Origin: Proteles cristata cristata
Taxonomy: Eukaryota > Chordata > Mammalia > Carnivora > Hyaenidae
DNA: 64,000 nucleotides
Direction of reading: 5' to 3'
Assembly: GCA_017311185.1 (NCBI GenBank)
Contig: JAESUZ010005464.1
Location: 1 to 64,000, forward strand
Under the pieces are notes generated by a model, which was given only the letters and a program-made list of their open reading frames with translations, did not search any database and had not been told where the DNA came from. The position numbers and the translations under genes were made by a program. Shown here piece after piece: positions 22,077 through 33,242 of this stretch. How positions within the stretch are numbered: position 1 is the first letter of the stretch; every line of letters begins with the position of its first letter.

Positions 22077-22989
22077 AAACAAGAGTAAACAAAATGGGAA
22101 ATTCCTGGTCTTCAAGGACCTGACATTCTAAGGGAGAAAAAAGATAAACACATTCACAGATGACCAGAAAGCCTTCAGATAGTAAAAAATGCCATGAAAG
22201 AAAGAAATGGAGAGGCGAGATGGGCAGTTAACTGTTGGCAGGTGCTTCCAGTATGGTGCTCAGGAAAGTCTTTTCTGATATTTAAGGAGACCTGGCAAAT
22301 AGAAAGGTATTGGCCAGAGTCCAAGGAAGAGTGTTTCACACATCTCAGCCTGAGATGAGAAAAAGTTGAAGGCACAGAAAGGAGACAGACCCCAGGATGG
22401 AGAGAGACCCTGTGTGAGGTCAGGAGAATATATTCTAGCTCATGGAGGACCTAGTAGCTACAGTGAGGAGATTCAATTTTAATCTAAGAATATAGCATGT
22501 GTTTGATGTACTTGAAGCAGAGGAGTGACAGTCTTCTTCTTTTTTTTTTTTTTTAAGATCACTATGGCTAATGGGTGGAAAGTGAAATTAAAAATACTGA
22601 TTAGGAGACTACTGTATAAATTCAGGAGAGAGAAGGGGAAGGAATGGACACATTATAGTTGGATCCCATACGTGGGTGGAAAAAGAGCCATGAAGATGTC
22701 ACCCAGGTTTTTGGCTAAAAGGCTTGACTAGATGGTACTTCTTCTTACTGAGATGGGAAAGTATTCTAAGCCTGCTCCGCCTGACCCTGGGCAACGTGGT
22801 CTCTTCAGCTAGAAGTGCAGATATAAAAAGAGAGAGAACAGACAGCCTCAGATACCTCTTCAGCACTACAATATCATAGCTCAGTTGGGTAACAAAGACA
22901 TTATATGATTTTCTTCTATTATTCCCACTAGGGGATTATACAAACTTTGGAACAGAGGCTGGGAGCTCCATAAAGTTGCCAGAATGTTC

Positions 22990-23110
22990 CACAAAGCCGT
23001 GTGACTTTGGCCAATAAACTCTCTGTGCCTCAGTCTCCTCATCTTCACAATGGTATGATAAAGCTGACTTGCTTCACTGGGCTGCTATCAGGAATCAGCC
23101 AGCAGGAACA
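22990..23110 (+). repeat. MIR fragment
   Basis: AGCCGTGTGACTTTGGCCAA (22996) and CTCTGTGCCTCAGTCTCCTC (23022) are the MIR core phrases. Confidence 0.65.
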
Positions 23111-23177
23111 TGCTAGTAATCAGGTAAGCACACAGTCTCCTTTCCAGATGGACTCGACACTTGTTCTCTTCTTTCAG

Positions 23178-23333
23178 TCACTCTACCTTGTGAATCTCTT
23201 GACTCGAGGATTTCCTTTCTTTCTGAAGATGAAGCAGCAACTCCAATTCTCGGGATTCCCAGAGCAGAATTTCACGTGGGTCCCTTCCTGTGATGGTCAC
23301 ACAGCCCTAGACCTCTGTGACTTTTCCCGGAAG
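23178..23333 (+). other. candidate exon between strong splice-like sites
   Basis: A pyrimidine-rich acceptor (TTGTTCTCTTCTTTCAG, ending at 23177) and a near-consensus donor (AAG then GTGAGTG, GT at 23334) bound a 156-bp segment that is 52 codons and open throughout in the frame starting SLYLVNLLTRGF and ending LDLCDFSRK. I recognise no domain. Chance pairs of splice-like sites are common in 64 kb, so this is a candidate only: a coding exon, a lncRNA exon or an accident. Nothing in the neighbourhood confirms a transcript. Confidence 0.25.
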
Positions 23334-23879
23334 GTGAGTGTTGCAGGAGGAAGTCAACATAGCCAGCATCAAGCCTGTGGGCTCCAGGCTAACAACCTGA
23401 GGGCTCCGTGCTTCACTTTGATTTATCAGCTTTCCCTGCCAGGAGCTCAACCCTCTCTCTGATGAACAGGACTTCAAGAACTGGGTCTGAGGAGGAAGCA
23501 TGACAGAATACTTCAGGCTGCTCATGCTCAGACATGCCAGCCACATGCCATGTTGCCACTGCTCACCATGTTCCCCGACACTCGGGGGATGAGATGGGCA
23601 TGCGACAGCAAGGGAGAAAATGGTCTCGTGGGCTGCCCACAGCCCATTTTCAGTTACCAAAACTTAAAAATTTTAGCCACCACAAAAATTCACTAATGAA
23701 CAAGCCCCATCCCCCTCCCCTTTTTTTTAAGTATGCCTCTGTTTTTTTCCATTTCTTTCCTTTTTCCTTTCAGGAAAAAATCCAAATAATAGAATTCCCC
23801 AGGTGTCATGCTTTTCCAAGGTTTCTTGCTGTCCAGACAGAAAGCCAGGTTATTGTCGTCATTTCTGTCTTTTCTGCTG

Positions 23880-24560
23880 TGGCAGCTGGAGGGCAGTGCA
23901 ATTCTCTCTCTCTCTCTCTCTCTCGTTCCCTGGGGCGGGAGAAGGGGGAGTTTCTCATAAGTGATGAGGGGAAGAGACACAATGGAGGGGAAATATGCAC
24001 ACAAGGCACAGGAGCCCTGGGGGAAACGATTGGGGGCGGGGGCGGGAACAAGCAATGTCAAGTGCACAGATGGCACATCCTGGTCTTCTTGCTTCCTCTT
24101 CACTCACACAGCACTAGCTGCTTTCACACCCATCCAACGCGCGCTTCCCCTTTCTACGGCTTCTCCCTACACCCAATTCTTCAAATTCTTCACATGTGAG
24201 CTCAGCTCAGCCTCGCCCTTGCACACTCACACACAAACTCAATCAGCACCTCCCCCTTCTTTCCTCATCTCCAGCTCAGGGCTGGCCCCCAGGCCCTGTG
24301 ACCCAGGACTGGGAGAGGCCACTGTGCTCTGACAAGGTCTGGGTGTGGAACAATAAGGCAGAGGTGAGGCAGAGCCTGATTCCAGAGAGGCTGGCTGTTG
24401 GAGAGCAGCCCAGCCCCACAGGCAGGGAGGGCATAAGTGGCTAGCAACCCGAGTGACTACTGGCAGAGAGTGACAGAGCCCAATGCGTGAGTGTCCAGGG
24501 TGCCACCACAGGTCACAGAACAAACAGGAGCAGCTGGTTTATGGGGGCAGGGCCAGGCCT
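23880..24560. promoter_or_regulatory. GC-richer block, possible regulatory DNA
   Basis: GC content is clearly above the surroundings. GC-box-like repeats occur at about 24029-24046 (GGGGGCGGGGGCGGGAAC), with some CpGs at 24137-24144 (AACGCGCGCTT). No TATA box or transcript evidence is visible. A 221-codon open frame (23534-24199) crosses it but is low-complexity in part and unlike any protein I know. Confidence 0.25.
23902..23925. repeat. (TC)n microsatellite
   Basis: Twelve TC units between GTGCAAT and GTTCCC. Confidence 0.95.
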
Positions 24561-24599
24561 AGAACTAGAGCAGGGGAAAGGGAAGCCCCAGTAACAGAT

Positions 24600-24785
24600 T
24601 CTTCCATTTGCAGTGAGCTTTGTGCTTTCCAAAACTGAGGCCCCTTGGCATACCTGTTACTTCATGTAAGACGGGCATATGTTACAACCCCTTCTTTACA
24701 GGTGAGAAACTGAGCCTGTGTGAAGGTAAACAGACTGTTATAATCACACATTCATGACAGCTGGGCTAGAGTCCACTCCTGGGAT
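24600..24785 (-). repeat. MIR fragment
   Basis: The plus strand reads as antisense MIR: TTCTTTACAGGTGAGAAACTG (24692), AGGTAAACAGACTG, then GACAGCTGGGCTAGAGTCCA (24757). Confidence 0.6.
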
Positions 24786-25431
24786 GAGAGCTGTACCCAA
24801 AACATCACTGACCTGCATAAAATCATTTAACAGGAGCAAAGTCATCATGTAGGATAGTATCCCTGATAGGGCTTTGCAAGGTAAAAGATTTTTCGCCATC
24901 TCAAATACACAGCCCCTACTATGGCCCTTTAATATGGCCATATATTCTAAGGAAGGAGAAGGAAAGAGATCTCAGTCAAGACCCAGCAGAAAAACGGTGA
25001 TGAAAAGAACATGCTGGGTACCAACCTCTCGTGATCAGTTTCAATTCTAGATGGCCTCTGTCTCTTCCACTCCTACCTAATGGAATGCAGAGAACTTACT
25101 GACAGAGTATTATAACGACATGAACCCATGGTGAGGAAATTACAGACCATCCGCTCAAAAACTGTGTTTGCAGGAAGCTTCTTTCTTTGAGACTCAAAGA
25201 TAGAGTATTTCTTTTAATAGCCTTCCCCTCCTCCCCTTGCTACAATTTTCAAAAAGAGAAATAAAAGATCAAATATGAAAGGTATCTTACTGGTAATCTA
25301 GGGTTTGGAATGAGAAATAAGTGCTTTGATCTCATTTTGAAAATGATTCTCCTTTTCTCAAGCTTTTATTTTCCCAGAAAAAGTTAGTGGTGAGGCATTG
25401 AAGATTCTGTACTTTTATAATCACTCTACTA
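24786..25431. other. no gene or clear repeat seen
   Basis: Apparently unique AT-rich sequence. Confidence 0.4.
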
Positions 25432-25598
25432 GGGGCACCTGGATGGCTCATTGGGTTGAGTGTCCAACTTGGCTCAGGTCACAATCTCATGGTTGGTGAG
25501 TGAGACAGAGCTCCCTATCAGGGTCTCTGCTGTCAGTGCAGAGCCCACTTTGAATCCTCTGTTCCCCACTCTCTCTGCCCCTCCCCTGTTTGTTCTTT
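25432..25598 (+). mobile_element. CAN-SINE, 3' truncated
   Basis: Starts GGGGCACCTGGATGGCTCAT and ends within the CT-rich part at CCCTCCCCTGTTTG with no A tail. Several internal differences mark it as old. Confidence 0.88.
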
Positions 25599-26035
25599 TT
25601 AATACAATATTTTTATTGTCTTTTGAATTTCTTTAGGACCTAGACCAAGCTGCTCTGTTCCAGGTTTCACATAAGTAAAGATTAAAACTGTGGCTTCCAT
25701 CTATATTACAAACATATGGGTGGCCTGTGAAGGAACCTTCCACAAGGCCCTATTTACAGTATGGCTAAAACTAAACCATACTTCTCTAAGATGCCAATAG
25801 CTAAGTGTCTTTGGGACACTTCTTGAAACTCTGAGTCTGTTCATTTTTCTTTTACATAGAAACCTATTTTGTTTTACTCAAAAACAGATAAATAAATAAT
25901 TCGAATGTCGAGAGCCAAAGTAATGGGCCTTATGAAGCCTGTCCACCAGTAGAGATTGTATTTCTTCTTTCACCTGAAATGTTTCACCTGAGAGACATTC
26001 AAGTAATTTGACTACTTGCTGACCTCTCATATACA
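25599..26035. other. no gene or clear repeat seen
   Basis: AT-rich sequence between two SINEs. Confidence 0.4.
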
Positions 26036-26047
26036 CTATAGATTCTT

Positions 26048-26260
26048 TTCTTTTTTAAATTTATTTACTTTTGAGAAAGAAAAGGAGGGCATGAGCAGGG
26101 GAGGGACAGAGGGAGAGAGAGAGAGAGAGAGAGAGAAAGAGACAGAATCCCAAGTAGGGGTGTAGCCTAATACAGGGCTTGATCTCACAAACTACAATAT
26201 CATGACTGGAGCCGAAACCCAGAGTTGGACACTTAACTGACTAAGCCACCCAGGCACCCC
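26048..26260 (-). mobile_element. CAN-SINE, full length
   Basis: Minus copy with a (GA)n block at 26110-26136 (from the CT-rich part) and head GGGTGCCTGGGTGGCTTAG at the right end. The flanking duplication is ACTATAGATTCTT (26035-26047) and CCATAGATTCTT (26263-26274). Confidence 0.92.
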
Positions 26261-26274
26261 TACCATAGATTCTT

Positions 26275-26955
26275 ACGAATCGGTCCCTTGAACACTAGCA
26301 CTTCAAGATGGCATAGCAAGCGTATGTGTTGACTTCCACTCCCTCACAGAATTCACATGTCATGTGTGATAAAGAAATATAGCTGGAATAAAGCTGAGTA
26401 AGGGAAAGAATATCAGTGAGAAATATATTTTGATAAATAAGAAAGAAAAAAAGGAAGAAAGCGGGATCACATTATTAGATAAACCAGAATGAAGGAAGCT
26501 GAGACCCAGAACACAAATATAAGAAGGCTACCAGGGAGGTGGGAGCCATTCCTCACCAAAGAGCCCTAGGAGTCCTTAAATGTGTAGATGACAAGAGAGC
26601 AGAAATAGGAGGAGGAGTAACCACTGTAATTAACTAAAGGAGTATTTATGAAATATCTGGTCCAGGTAGCCCCTCCCACCCCATTCCAATCCCCTTGCAT
26701 CAAAACAATTAAAGCCTGTGGAATCTGAGCTGTACAACTGCGGCTTCTCCACTCCAGACTCGCAGGCCCTACAGGAAGGCCTTTTTGTCAGTGTGTCCTT
26801 CCCACAGAGCTCATAGTCAGACCCCTGGTTCTGCTGATCAGTAGGGACACTTACAAGAGAAAGAGAACCACAGAGCTGAGGAAAGCACTGACAGTAATCT
26901 ATAGGGCTGATTCTAACACTCAAATTAATCCACAGCTAAGATGACAGATTTGAGA
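26275..26955. other. no gene or clear repeat seen
   Basis: Apparently unique. A 97-codon minus-strand frame (26630-26923) has no recognised motif. Confidence 0.4.
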
Positions 26956-26959
26956 AGGG

Positions 26960-27125
26960 ACCCAAAGGAAAGTTTTAGATTGATGAAACTATGCTCTATT
27001 TTGATTTTGATGCTACTAATATGACTATACACACTAATCAAAACTCATCAAACTAAATGTCCTTCAAAGGTGAACTTTGCTGAATATAAATTATACTCCT
27101 ATAAGCCTAAACCTATGAAAGGAAA
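26960..27125 (+). repeat. ancient L1 (L1M) 3' end fragment
   Basis: ATCAAAACTCATCAAACTAA (27035) followed by GTGAACTTTGCTGAATATAA and AATTATACTCCTATAA follows the classic old L1 3' terminus ('caaaactcatcaaactgtacac... aattatacctcaataa'). Confidence 0.6.
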
Positions 27126-27429
27126 GAAGGCTGAAGTTAGTGACATCTGACTTGGTCTGAAACTATCCTGGACAGTTTATCCACTTGTCTAGCAGCACAG
27201 AGTGGTGACAAATTGAAGAACTAGCTCCATCAATAAAGTCTTTAAGCCAGTCTGATGAATTCAGAAGCAGAAGGGAGAGAAACTACCAGCTAGTCCAAAG
27301 AGCCTTATTTTATTTAATTCACACCACAGGGGATATGACTACCTAAAAGAAATGATCCTCACCTCCTTCGACAGAACTATTTGGGGACATCTTAAATTAT
27401 CCCAAGACATCTAGATAAATGCTCAATAA

Positions 27430-28170
27430 AATGGGAAGTAAAGTCATGTAGACAAAAATAAAACAAACCAAAGAGGTTTCTTATTTTTCAAAAAAGGAAC
27501 AAACAAAAATAAGAAAGATACTGGAAATTAAAAATACACTTGCTACAGATTTTTACATACAATAAAAGAGTTGAAAAATAAAACCAAGGAAATCTGCTAA
27601 AATATTCAACAAAAAGAAAGGAATCAAGGATATGAACAAAAGGGTTAAAATCATAGAGAATCAATATAAAAAGTCCTAAAACTGAGTTAACAAATCGGAA
27701 GGACAGAACTAAGAAAATGAATGTTGGAAAATAATTAAAGAAAGAGGAGTTGATACATAAAAACAATAAAATGTGGGTTATACATACGACATACTGTTCA
27801 GCCATGAAAGGGAATGAGGTACTGATATATACTACAATATGGATGAATCTTGAAAACATTCCACTAAGTGAAAGAAACTGATCCAAAAGGCCATATATTG
27901 TTATGATTCCATGTATATGAAATATCCAGAATACACAAAGTCATAGAAACAGAAAGTAGACTTATGGTTGCTAAGGGCTGAGGGAAGGAAGAATGGGGAA
28001 TGATGGATAATGGCAACGGGTTTCTTTTGAGAATGATGTAACCTTTCTCTAACTAGACAGTGGTTATGGTTGAAAGCCTTTGTGAACATGCAAAAAACCA
28101 CTGATATGTGCTTGAAAACAGTGAATCCTATGGCATATGAGTTAGATATAATTTTTAAAAAGAAATAGTA
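27430..28170 (+). repeat. ancient L1 (L1M) fragment: ORF-derived part plus 3' UTR
   Basis: The 3' UTR is clear: TACTGTTCAGCCATGAAAGG (27791), GGATGAATCTTGAAAACATT, CACTAAGTGAAAGAAACTG, then TTATGGTTGCTAAGGGCTGA (27961). The upstream A-rich part resembles L1M ORF1. All frames are broken. Confidence 0.6.
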
Positions 28171-28344
28171 AAAAACAAATGTCAGAACTCAAAAAGAAAA
28201 CAAAACAGTGAGATTTAAGATTGAATATTAAGTAAAGCAAATATATAGATGCTCAGTCCCAAAACCATCCTTATACACCTAAAGAAAAAAAAACCAAACA
28301 CCAAAAGGAAAAAGAAAAAAAAATACTAAAAGAGCATTAAGAAA

Positions 28345-28564
28345 GGGGCACCTGGGTGGCTCAGTCGGTTAAGTGTCCGACTTCAGCTTAGGTCATGATC
28401 ACATGGTTCATGGGTTCAAGCCCTGCAAGGGGCTCTGTGCTGACAGCTAGCTCAAAGCCTGGAGCCTGCTTCAGATTCTGTGTCTCCCTCTCTCTCTGCC
28501 CCTCCCATACTCGCTCTCTGTCTCTGTCTCTCAAAATAAAACAGACATAAAAAAATTTTTTTTA
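28345..28564 (+). mobile_element. CAN-SINE, full length
   Basis: Complete head GGGGCACCTGGGTGGCTCAG, B-box degraded to GGTTCAAGCC, CT-rich part and A/T tail. Confidence 0.93.
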
Positions 28565-28804
28565 AGTATCAAAAAAAAGTTATTTACAGAAAAAGTTAAA
28601 TAAAAATGTCAAACTTCTCATCTGCAATACTGCTAGAAGACAAAGGAACAATGGCTTTTCATAGTTCTGCAGGAATATGCTATTGACAAAATTAGAATAG
28701 GAAGTCAGACACCTATGAGAATATCTTCTAAAATAGTACTTTCCATTGAACACATAGCATTATTAATAAGTTGATATCTAAGAGTTTAAATTAATTATCA
28801 TAAC
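28565..28804. repeat. AT-rich, partly ancient L1-like
   Basis: The part at 28608-28680 (CAAACTTCTCATCTGCAATAC, GACAAAGGAACAATGGC) resembles an L1M ORF1 end, out of order with the L1M that follows. The rest is unassigned. Confidence 0.35.
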
Positions 28805-28958
28805 TCAGCAAGTCTCTGAACTCAGGAGAAAAATGAACGAACACAGTGTGAACTTAAACAGAGATAGAAAGTATAAAAAAGAAAGCTGAAAAATACAATA
28901 ATTGAAAAGAAAAAAAAACCCACTAGAGGGAATCAATAGCAGATTAAATGATGCAGAA

Positions 28959-29010
28959 GGGGTGCCTGGGTGGTTCACTGGGTTGAATACCCAACCCTTG
29001 ATTTTGGCTC
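28959..29010 (+). mobile_element. CAN-SINE head fragment (52 bp)
   Basis: Only the first part of the SINE is present (GGGGTGCCTGGGTGGTTCAC to GATTTTGGCTC), lying exactly where the ancient L1 lacks an ORF1 segment. No tail and no duplication. Confidence 0.8.
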
Positions 29011-29241
29011 TAGAACATCAAGCATACTAACATTCACATTATAGGGATCCCAGAAGGAGAAGATACATAAAGAATCAGAAACCTACTAGAAAAACAGTGG
29101 CCACAAACTTGCCTAACCTAATGAAGAAAACAGACATCCAAATATCAGAACGAAAGAGAGTCCCAAATAAGATAAACCCAAAGTTTACCCCACACCAAGA
29201 CACATTATAATACAGTATCAACAGTTAAAGAGAGAATCTTA

Positions 29242-29460
29242 GGGGTACCTGGGTGGCTCAGTCAGTTAAACACCTGACTCCTGGTTTTGGCTCAGGTCAT
29301 GATCTTGCAGTTTCATGAGTTCAAGCCCTGCATCAGGCTCTGTGCAATTAGCCTGTGCAAGTAGCACAGAGCCTGTTTGGGATTCTATCTCCCTCTCTCT
29401 CTCTCTGCCCCTTCCCCACTCCAGCTGTCTCTGCCTCTCTCAAAATAAATATATAAACTT
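29242..29460 (+). mobile_element. CAN-SINE, full length, in ancient L1
   Basis: Starts GGGGTACCTGGGTGGCTCAG and contains an extra CAATTAGCCTGTGCAAGTAG segment in the middle. The target duplication is AGAGAATCTTA, upstream at 29231-29241 and, after the nested SINE, at 29713-29723. Confidence 0.93.
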
Positions 29461-29473
29461 AAAATAATCTATT

Positions 29474-29694
29474 GGGGCGCCTGTGTGGCTTAGTCAGTTA
29501 AGCGTCCGACTTTTGCTTAGGTCATGATCTCGCGGTTCGTGGGTTCGAGCCTCGGGTCGGGCTCTGTGCTGACTGCCAGCTCAGAGCCTGGAGCCTGTTT
29601 CAATCTGTGACTCCCTCTCTCTCTGACCCTCCCTTGCTCACGCTGTCTCTCTCTCTCTGTCCTAGAAATTTAAAAAAATTAAATAAAATAAAAT
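29474..29694 (+). mobile_element. young CAN-SINE nested in the tail of the SINE at 29242
   Basis: Complete copy (GGGGCGCCTGTGTGGCTTAG, B-box GGTTCGAGCC) ending in AAATAAAATAAAAT units. A perfect 13-bp duplication AAAATAATCTATT lies at 29461-29473 and 29695-29707. Confidence 0.95.
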
Positions 29695-30240
29695 AAAATA
29701 ATCTATTAAAAAAGAGAATCTTAAAAGCAGCAAGAGAAAGACAACTAGTTATGTACAAGAAAACCATTATCAGTTTGTTTTTCAGCAGCAACTTTGCAAG
29801 CTAGTATCCCAGACAAGCAAAAGATAAAGGAGTTTATCAACACCAACCAACCTTACAAGGGATGTTAAAAGCATTTATTTAAACAGATAAGACAGGGCCA
29901 TAACTAGAAATATGAAAATTCAGAAGAAAAATCTCACTGGTAAAACTACATATGTGGTAAATGGATTGCATCTCCCAGTATGCAAACTAAATGGCAAAGT
30001 AGTAAAATCATCTAGACCTACAAGAATTACTCAAGGGATACACAAAGTAAGAAGATGTAGAAAATATGATCATAAAACATAAAATGTGGGGCGGGGGGAG
30101 TAAAAATATAGTCCTTTTAGAACATGCCTGAACTTAAGTGACCATCAATTCATAACAGATATCTATATATACAGGAAGTTATATATGAACCTCATGGTAG
30201 CCTCAAAGCCAAAACCTATAAGAGATATACATACACATGA

Positions 30241-30728
30241 TTTGGCTATTGTGAAGAGTGCTGCTATGAACATTGGGGTGCATGTGCCCCTATGCATCAG
30301 CACTCCTGTATCCCTTGGATAAATTCCTAGCAGTGATATTGCTGGGTCATAGGGGAGTTCTTTTGTTAGTTTCCTGAGGAACGTCCACACTGTTTTCCAG
30401 AGGGGCTGTACCAGTTTACATTCCCACCAGCAGTGGAGGAGGGTGCCCATTTCTCCACATCCTCGCCAGCATCTAGCATCCTCTGATTTGCTCATTTTAG
30501 CCACTCTGACCAGCATGAGGTGGTATCTCAGTGTGGTTTAGATTTATATTTCCCTGATGAGGATGGATGTGAAGCAAACCATGAGAAATTCTTTAAACCT
30601 GAGAACAAACTGAGTGCAGATGGTGGGGGGGAGGCGAGGTGAGGGGGGTGATGGGCATGGAGGAGGGCACTTGTGGAGATGAGCACTGGGTGCTATATGG
30701 AAAACAACTTGACAATAAACTATTTAAA
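30241..30728. mobile_element. 5'-truncated carnivore L1 with 5' inversion (twin priming)
   Basis: 30241-30575 is ORF2 C-terminal sequence on the minus strand (it translates in reverse to [19 protein letters not shown] and onward). 30576-30728 is the L1 3' UTR on the plus strand (GGCATGGAGGAGGGCACTTG, GACAATAAACTATTT). The pair is flanked by an imperfect ~21-bp duplication: AAGAGATATACATACACATG (30220-30239) and AAGAGATGCACATACACAAA (30730-30749). This is the hallmark of twin priming. Confidence 0.88.
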
Positions 30729-31107
30729 AAAGAGATGCACATACACAAAAGAGAAAGGAATATAAACATAAGTCTCAAGAAAGTAATCAAATCACAGGGG
30801 AAAAGAGCAAGAGCAGAAGAACAGAGAATAACTAGAAGAACAACCAGCAAAAACCAAAATGTCCAGAAGTACATACCTATCAGTAATTCCTTTAAGTGTG
30901 AACAGACTAAGTGCTCCAATCAAAAGACACATAGGAGCAGAATGAATTTTTAAAAAACTTGTTTATTTGCTGTCTACAAGAGACTCACTTCAGAACTAAA
31001 GACACACAGACAGAAAGTGAAAAGATGGAAAATGATATTCCATGCAAACAGAAACAAAAAGGAAGCTGGAGTATCAATACTCATATGAGACTTTAAAATA
31101 TACCTTA

Positions 31108-31293
31108 AGGGTCACCTGGTGGCTCAGTCGGTTGTGTCCAACTTTGGCTCAGGTCATGATCTCACAGTTCGTTGAGCCCCATGTCGGGCTCTGTGCTGGC
31201 AGCTCAGAGCCTGGAGCCTGCTTTGAATTCTGTGTCTCCTTCTCTCCCACTCATGCTCTCTCGCTTTCTCTCTCTCAAAAATAAAATAAAACA
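31108..31293 (+). mobile_element. CAN-SINE with small deletions
   Basis: Head GGGTCACCTGGTGGCTCAG lacks one G and the AAGCGTC part; the tail is AAAATAAAATAAAACATTG. Imperfect duplication TTAAAATATACCTTA before and TTGAATATACTTTA after. Confidence 0.92.
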
Positions 31294-32248
31294 TTGAATA
31301 TACTTTAAAAATAGACTTTAAAACAAAGAATAGGTGTAACAAGACAAAAAGAAAAAGGATATTACTTAATGATAAAGGGCTCAATCCACCAAGAGGATGT
31401 AACACATATAAATATCTATGCACCCAACATAGAGGTGCCTAAATACCTCACAAAATTATTATCAAACATAGAGGAAGAAAATAACAATAATACAGTAATA
31501 GTAGGGGACTGTGGCACTCCACATACATCAATGAGTTGATCATTCAGATGGAATGTCAATGAAGAAACATTGGACTTAAACAACACATTAGAAGAGATGG
31601 ACTTAAGAGCTATATACAGAGCATTACAACCCAAAACGTCAGGGTTCACATTTCTTCACAAATGCACATGGACCGTTTTCCAACACATGTCATGTTAGGC
31701 CACAAATCAATTCTCAGTGCATTTGAGAAGACTGAAATCATATCAAGCATATTTTCCAACCAGAAAGGGATAAAATTAGAAATCGATTACAAGGAAAAAA
31801 CCTAGGGAAAAAACAAACACATGGAGGCTAACCAACACACTATCAAAAAAACCAATGGGCCAAAACAAAAACAAAAACAGAGAGGAAATCAAAACATACC
31901 TGAGACAAATGAAAATGGAAACCTAACAGGCTAAAATCTATTCGACACAGCAAAAGCAGCTCTAAGAGGGAAGCTCATAGCAATACAAGCTCACCAAAAC
32001 AAAAAGAAAAATCTCAAAATATACAACCTTACACCTAAAGAAGCTAGAAAAAAAAAAAAAAACAAAGCTCAAAGTTAATGTAAGAAAGGACATAATACAG
32101 ATTAGAGTGGAAATCAATGAAAGAGAGACCAAAAAAAAAAAAAAAGAAAGAAAGAAAAAAAAAGATCAATGAAAGTAAAAGCTGCTTCTTTGAAAAGACA
32201 CAGAAAATTGATAAACCTATAGTTAGACTCATAAAAAAAAAAGAGAGA

Positions 32249-32459
32249 GGGGCGCCTGGGTGGCTTAGTCGGTTAAGCGTCCGACTTTCGCTCAGGTCAT
32301 GATCTCGCGGTTCATGGGTTCGAGCCCCACGTCGGGCTCTGTGCTGACTACCAGCTCAGAGCCTGGAGCCTGTTTCAGAATCCGTGTCTCCCTCTCTCTC
32401 TGACCCTCCCCTGTTCACGCTGCCTCTCTCTATCCTAGAAATAAAATAAAAATATTAAA
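32249..32459 (+). mobile_element. CAN-SINE, full length, well preserved
   Basis: Starts GGGGCGCCTGGGTGGCTTAG, with B-box GGTTCGAGCCCC and CGTCGGGCTC intact. It carries the GACTACCAGCTCAGAGCC variant of the 6901/29474 group. It inserted at an A-run; AAAAAAAAAAGAGAGAG occurs on both sides. Confidence 0.94.
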
Positions 32460-33242
32460 AAAAAAAAAAGAGAGAGAATCCAAATAAATAAAATCAGAAA
32501 CAAAACAGAGGAAGTTACAACCAATATTACAGAAATACAAAGGATCTTCAGAGAGTATTATAATTATATGGTGAAAAATGGAACAACCAAGAAGAAATAG
32601 ACAGCTCCTTGGAAACATACCATCTTCCAAGAATGAATAAAAAAGAAATAGGAAATCTAAACATTTGCTGGTAATGCAATTAAATAGGTTTCACACAGAG
32701 AAAAGTCCCCAAACACAAAAGTCCGAATCCAGGTAACTTCAAAGGTAAAATTGTACAAACACTTCAAGAAAAATTATACCTCCCCTTTTCAAACTATTCT
32801 GAGGAAACTGAAGAGATACCGAAGAAATACTTGAAATACTCACCATCCACAAACCAATGTTATACAATACATTAACAAAAAGAAGGATAAAAATCTTATG
32901 ATCATCTCAATAGATGCAGAAAAAGCATGTGACAAAATTCAACATCCATTTATAATAAAAACTCTCAAAAAAGTCAGTATAGAAGGGACTTAGTTCAACA
33001 TAAAAAAGACCAGATAGACACACCCATAGCCAACATCATACTCAATGGTGAAAAGCTAAGAGCTTTCTATCTCAGGTCAGGAACAAGGAAAAGATGCCCA
33101 CTCTCACCATTTTAATTCAACATACAATTGGAAATCTTAGCCACAGCAATCAGAAAAGGAGATAAAAGACATCCAAACTGGAAAGAAAAAAGTAAAAATT
33201 TAACTATTTGCAGACAACATGATACTGTTTATAGAAAATCCT

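Larger units (their letters stand above)
21610..22760 (-). repeat. L2 LINE 3' part, interrupted by two SINEs
   Basis: The sequence reads as antisense L2 on both sides of the SINE pair: GCACTTTCTATGTTTCAGGC (21640), CAAGGACCTGACATTCTAAGG (22115), GCAGAGGAGTGACAG (22516), TCACTATGGCTAATGGGTGG (22559) and CACCCAGGTTTTTGGCTAA (22700). About 770 bp of L2 remain. A poly(T) run at 22538-22554 interrupts it. Confidence 0.65.

Noticed and set aside
23534..24199. 221-codon open frame
   Set aside because: Contains a (TC)n-encoded SLSLSLS run and Gly-rich segment, no recognisable domain or conserved motif, and composition fits chance in GC-richer DNA with few stops.
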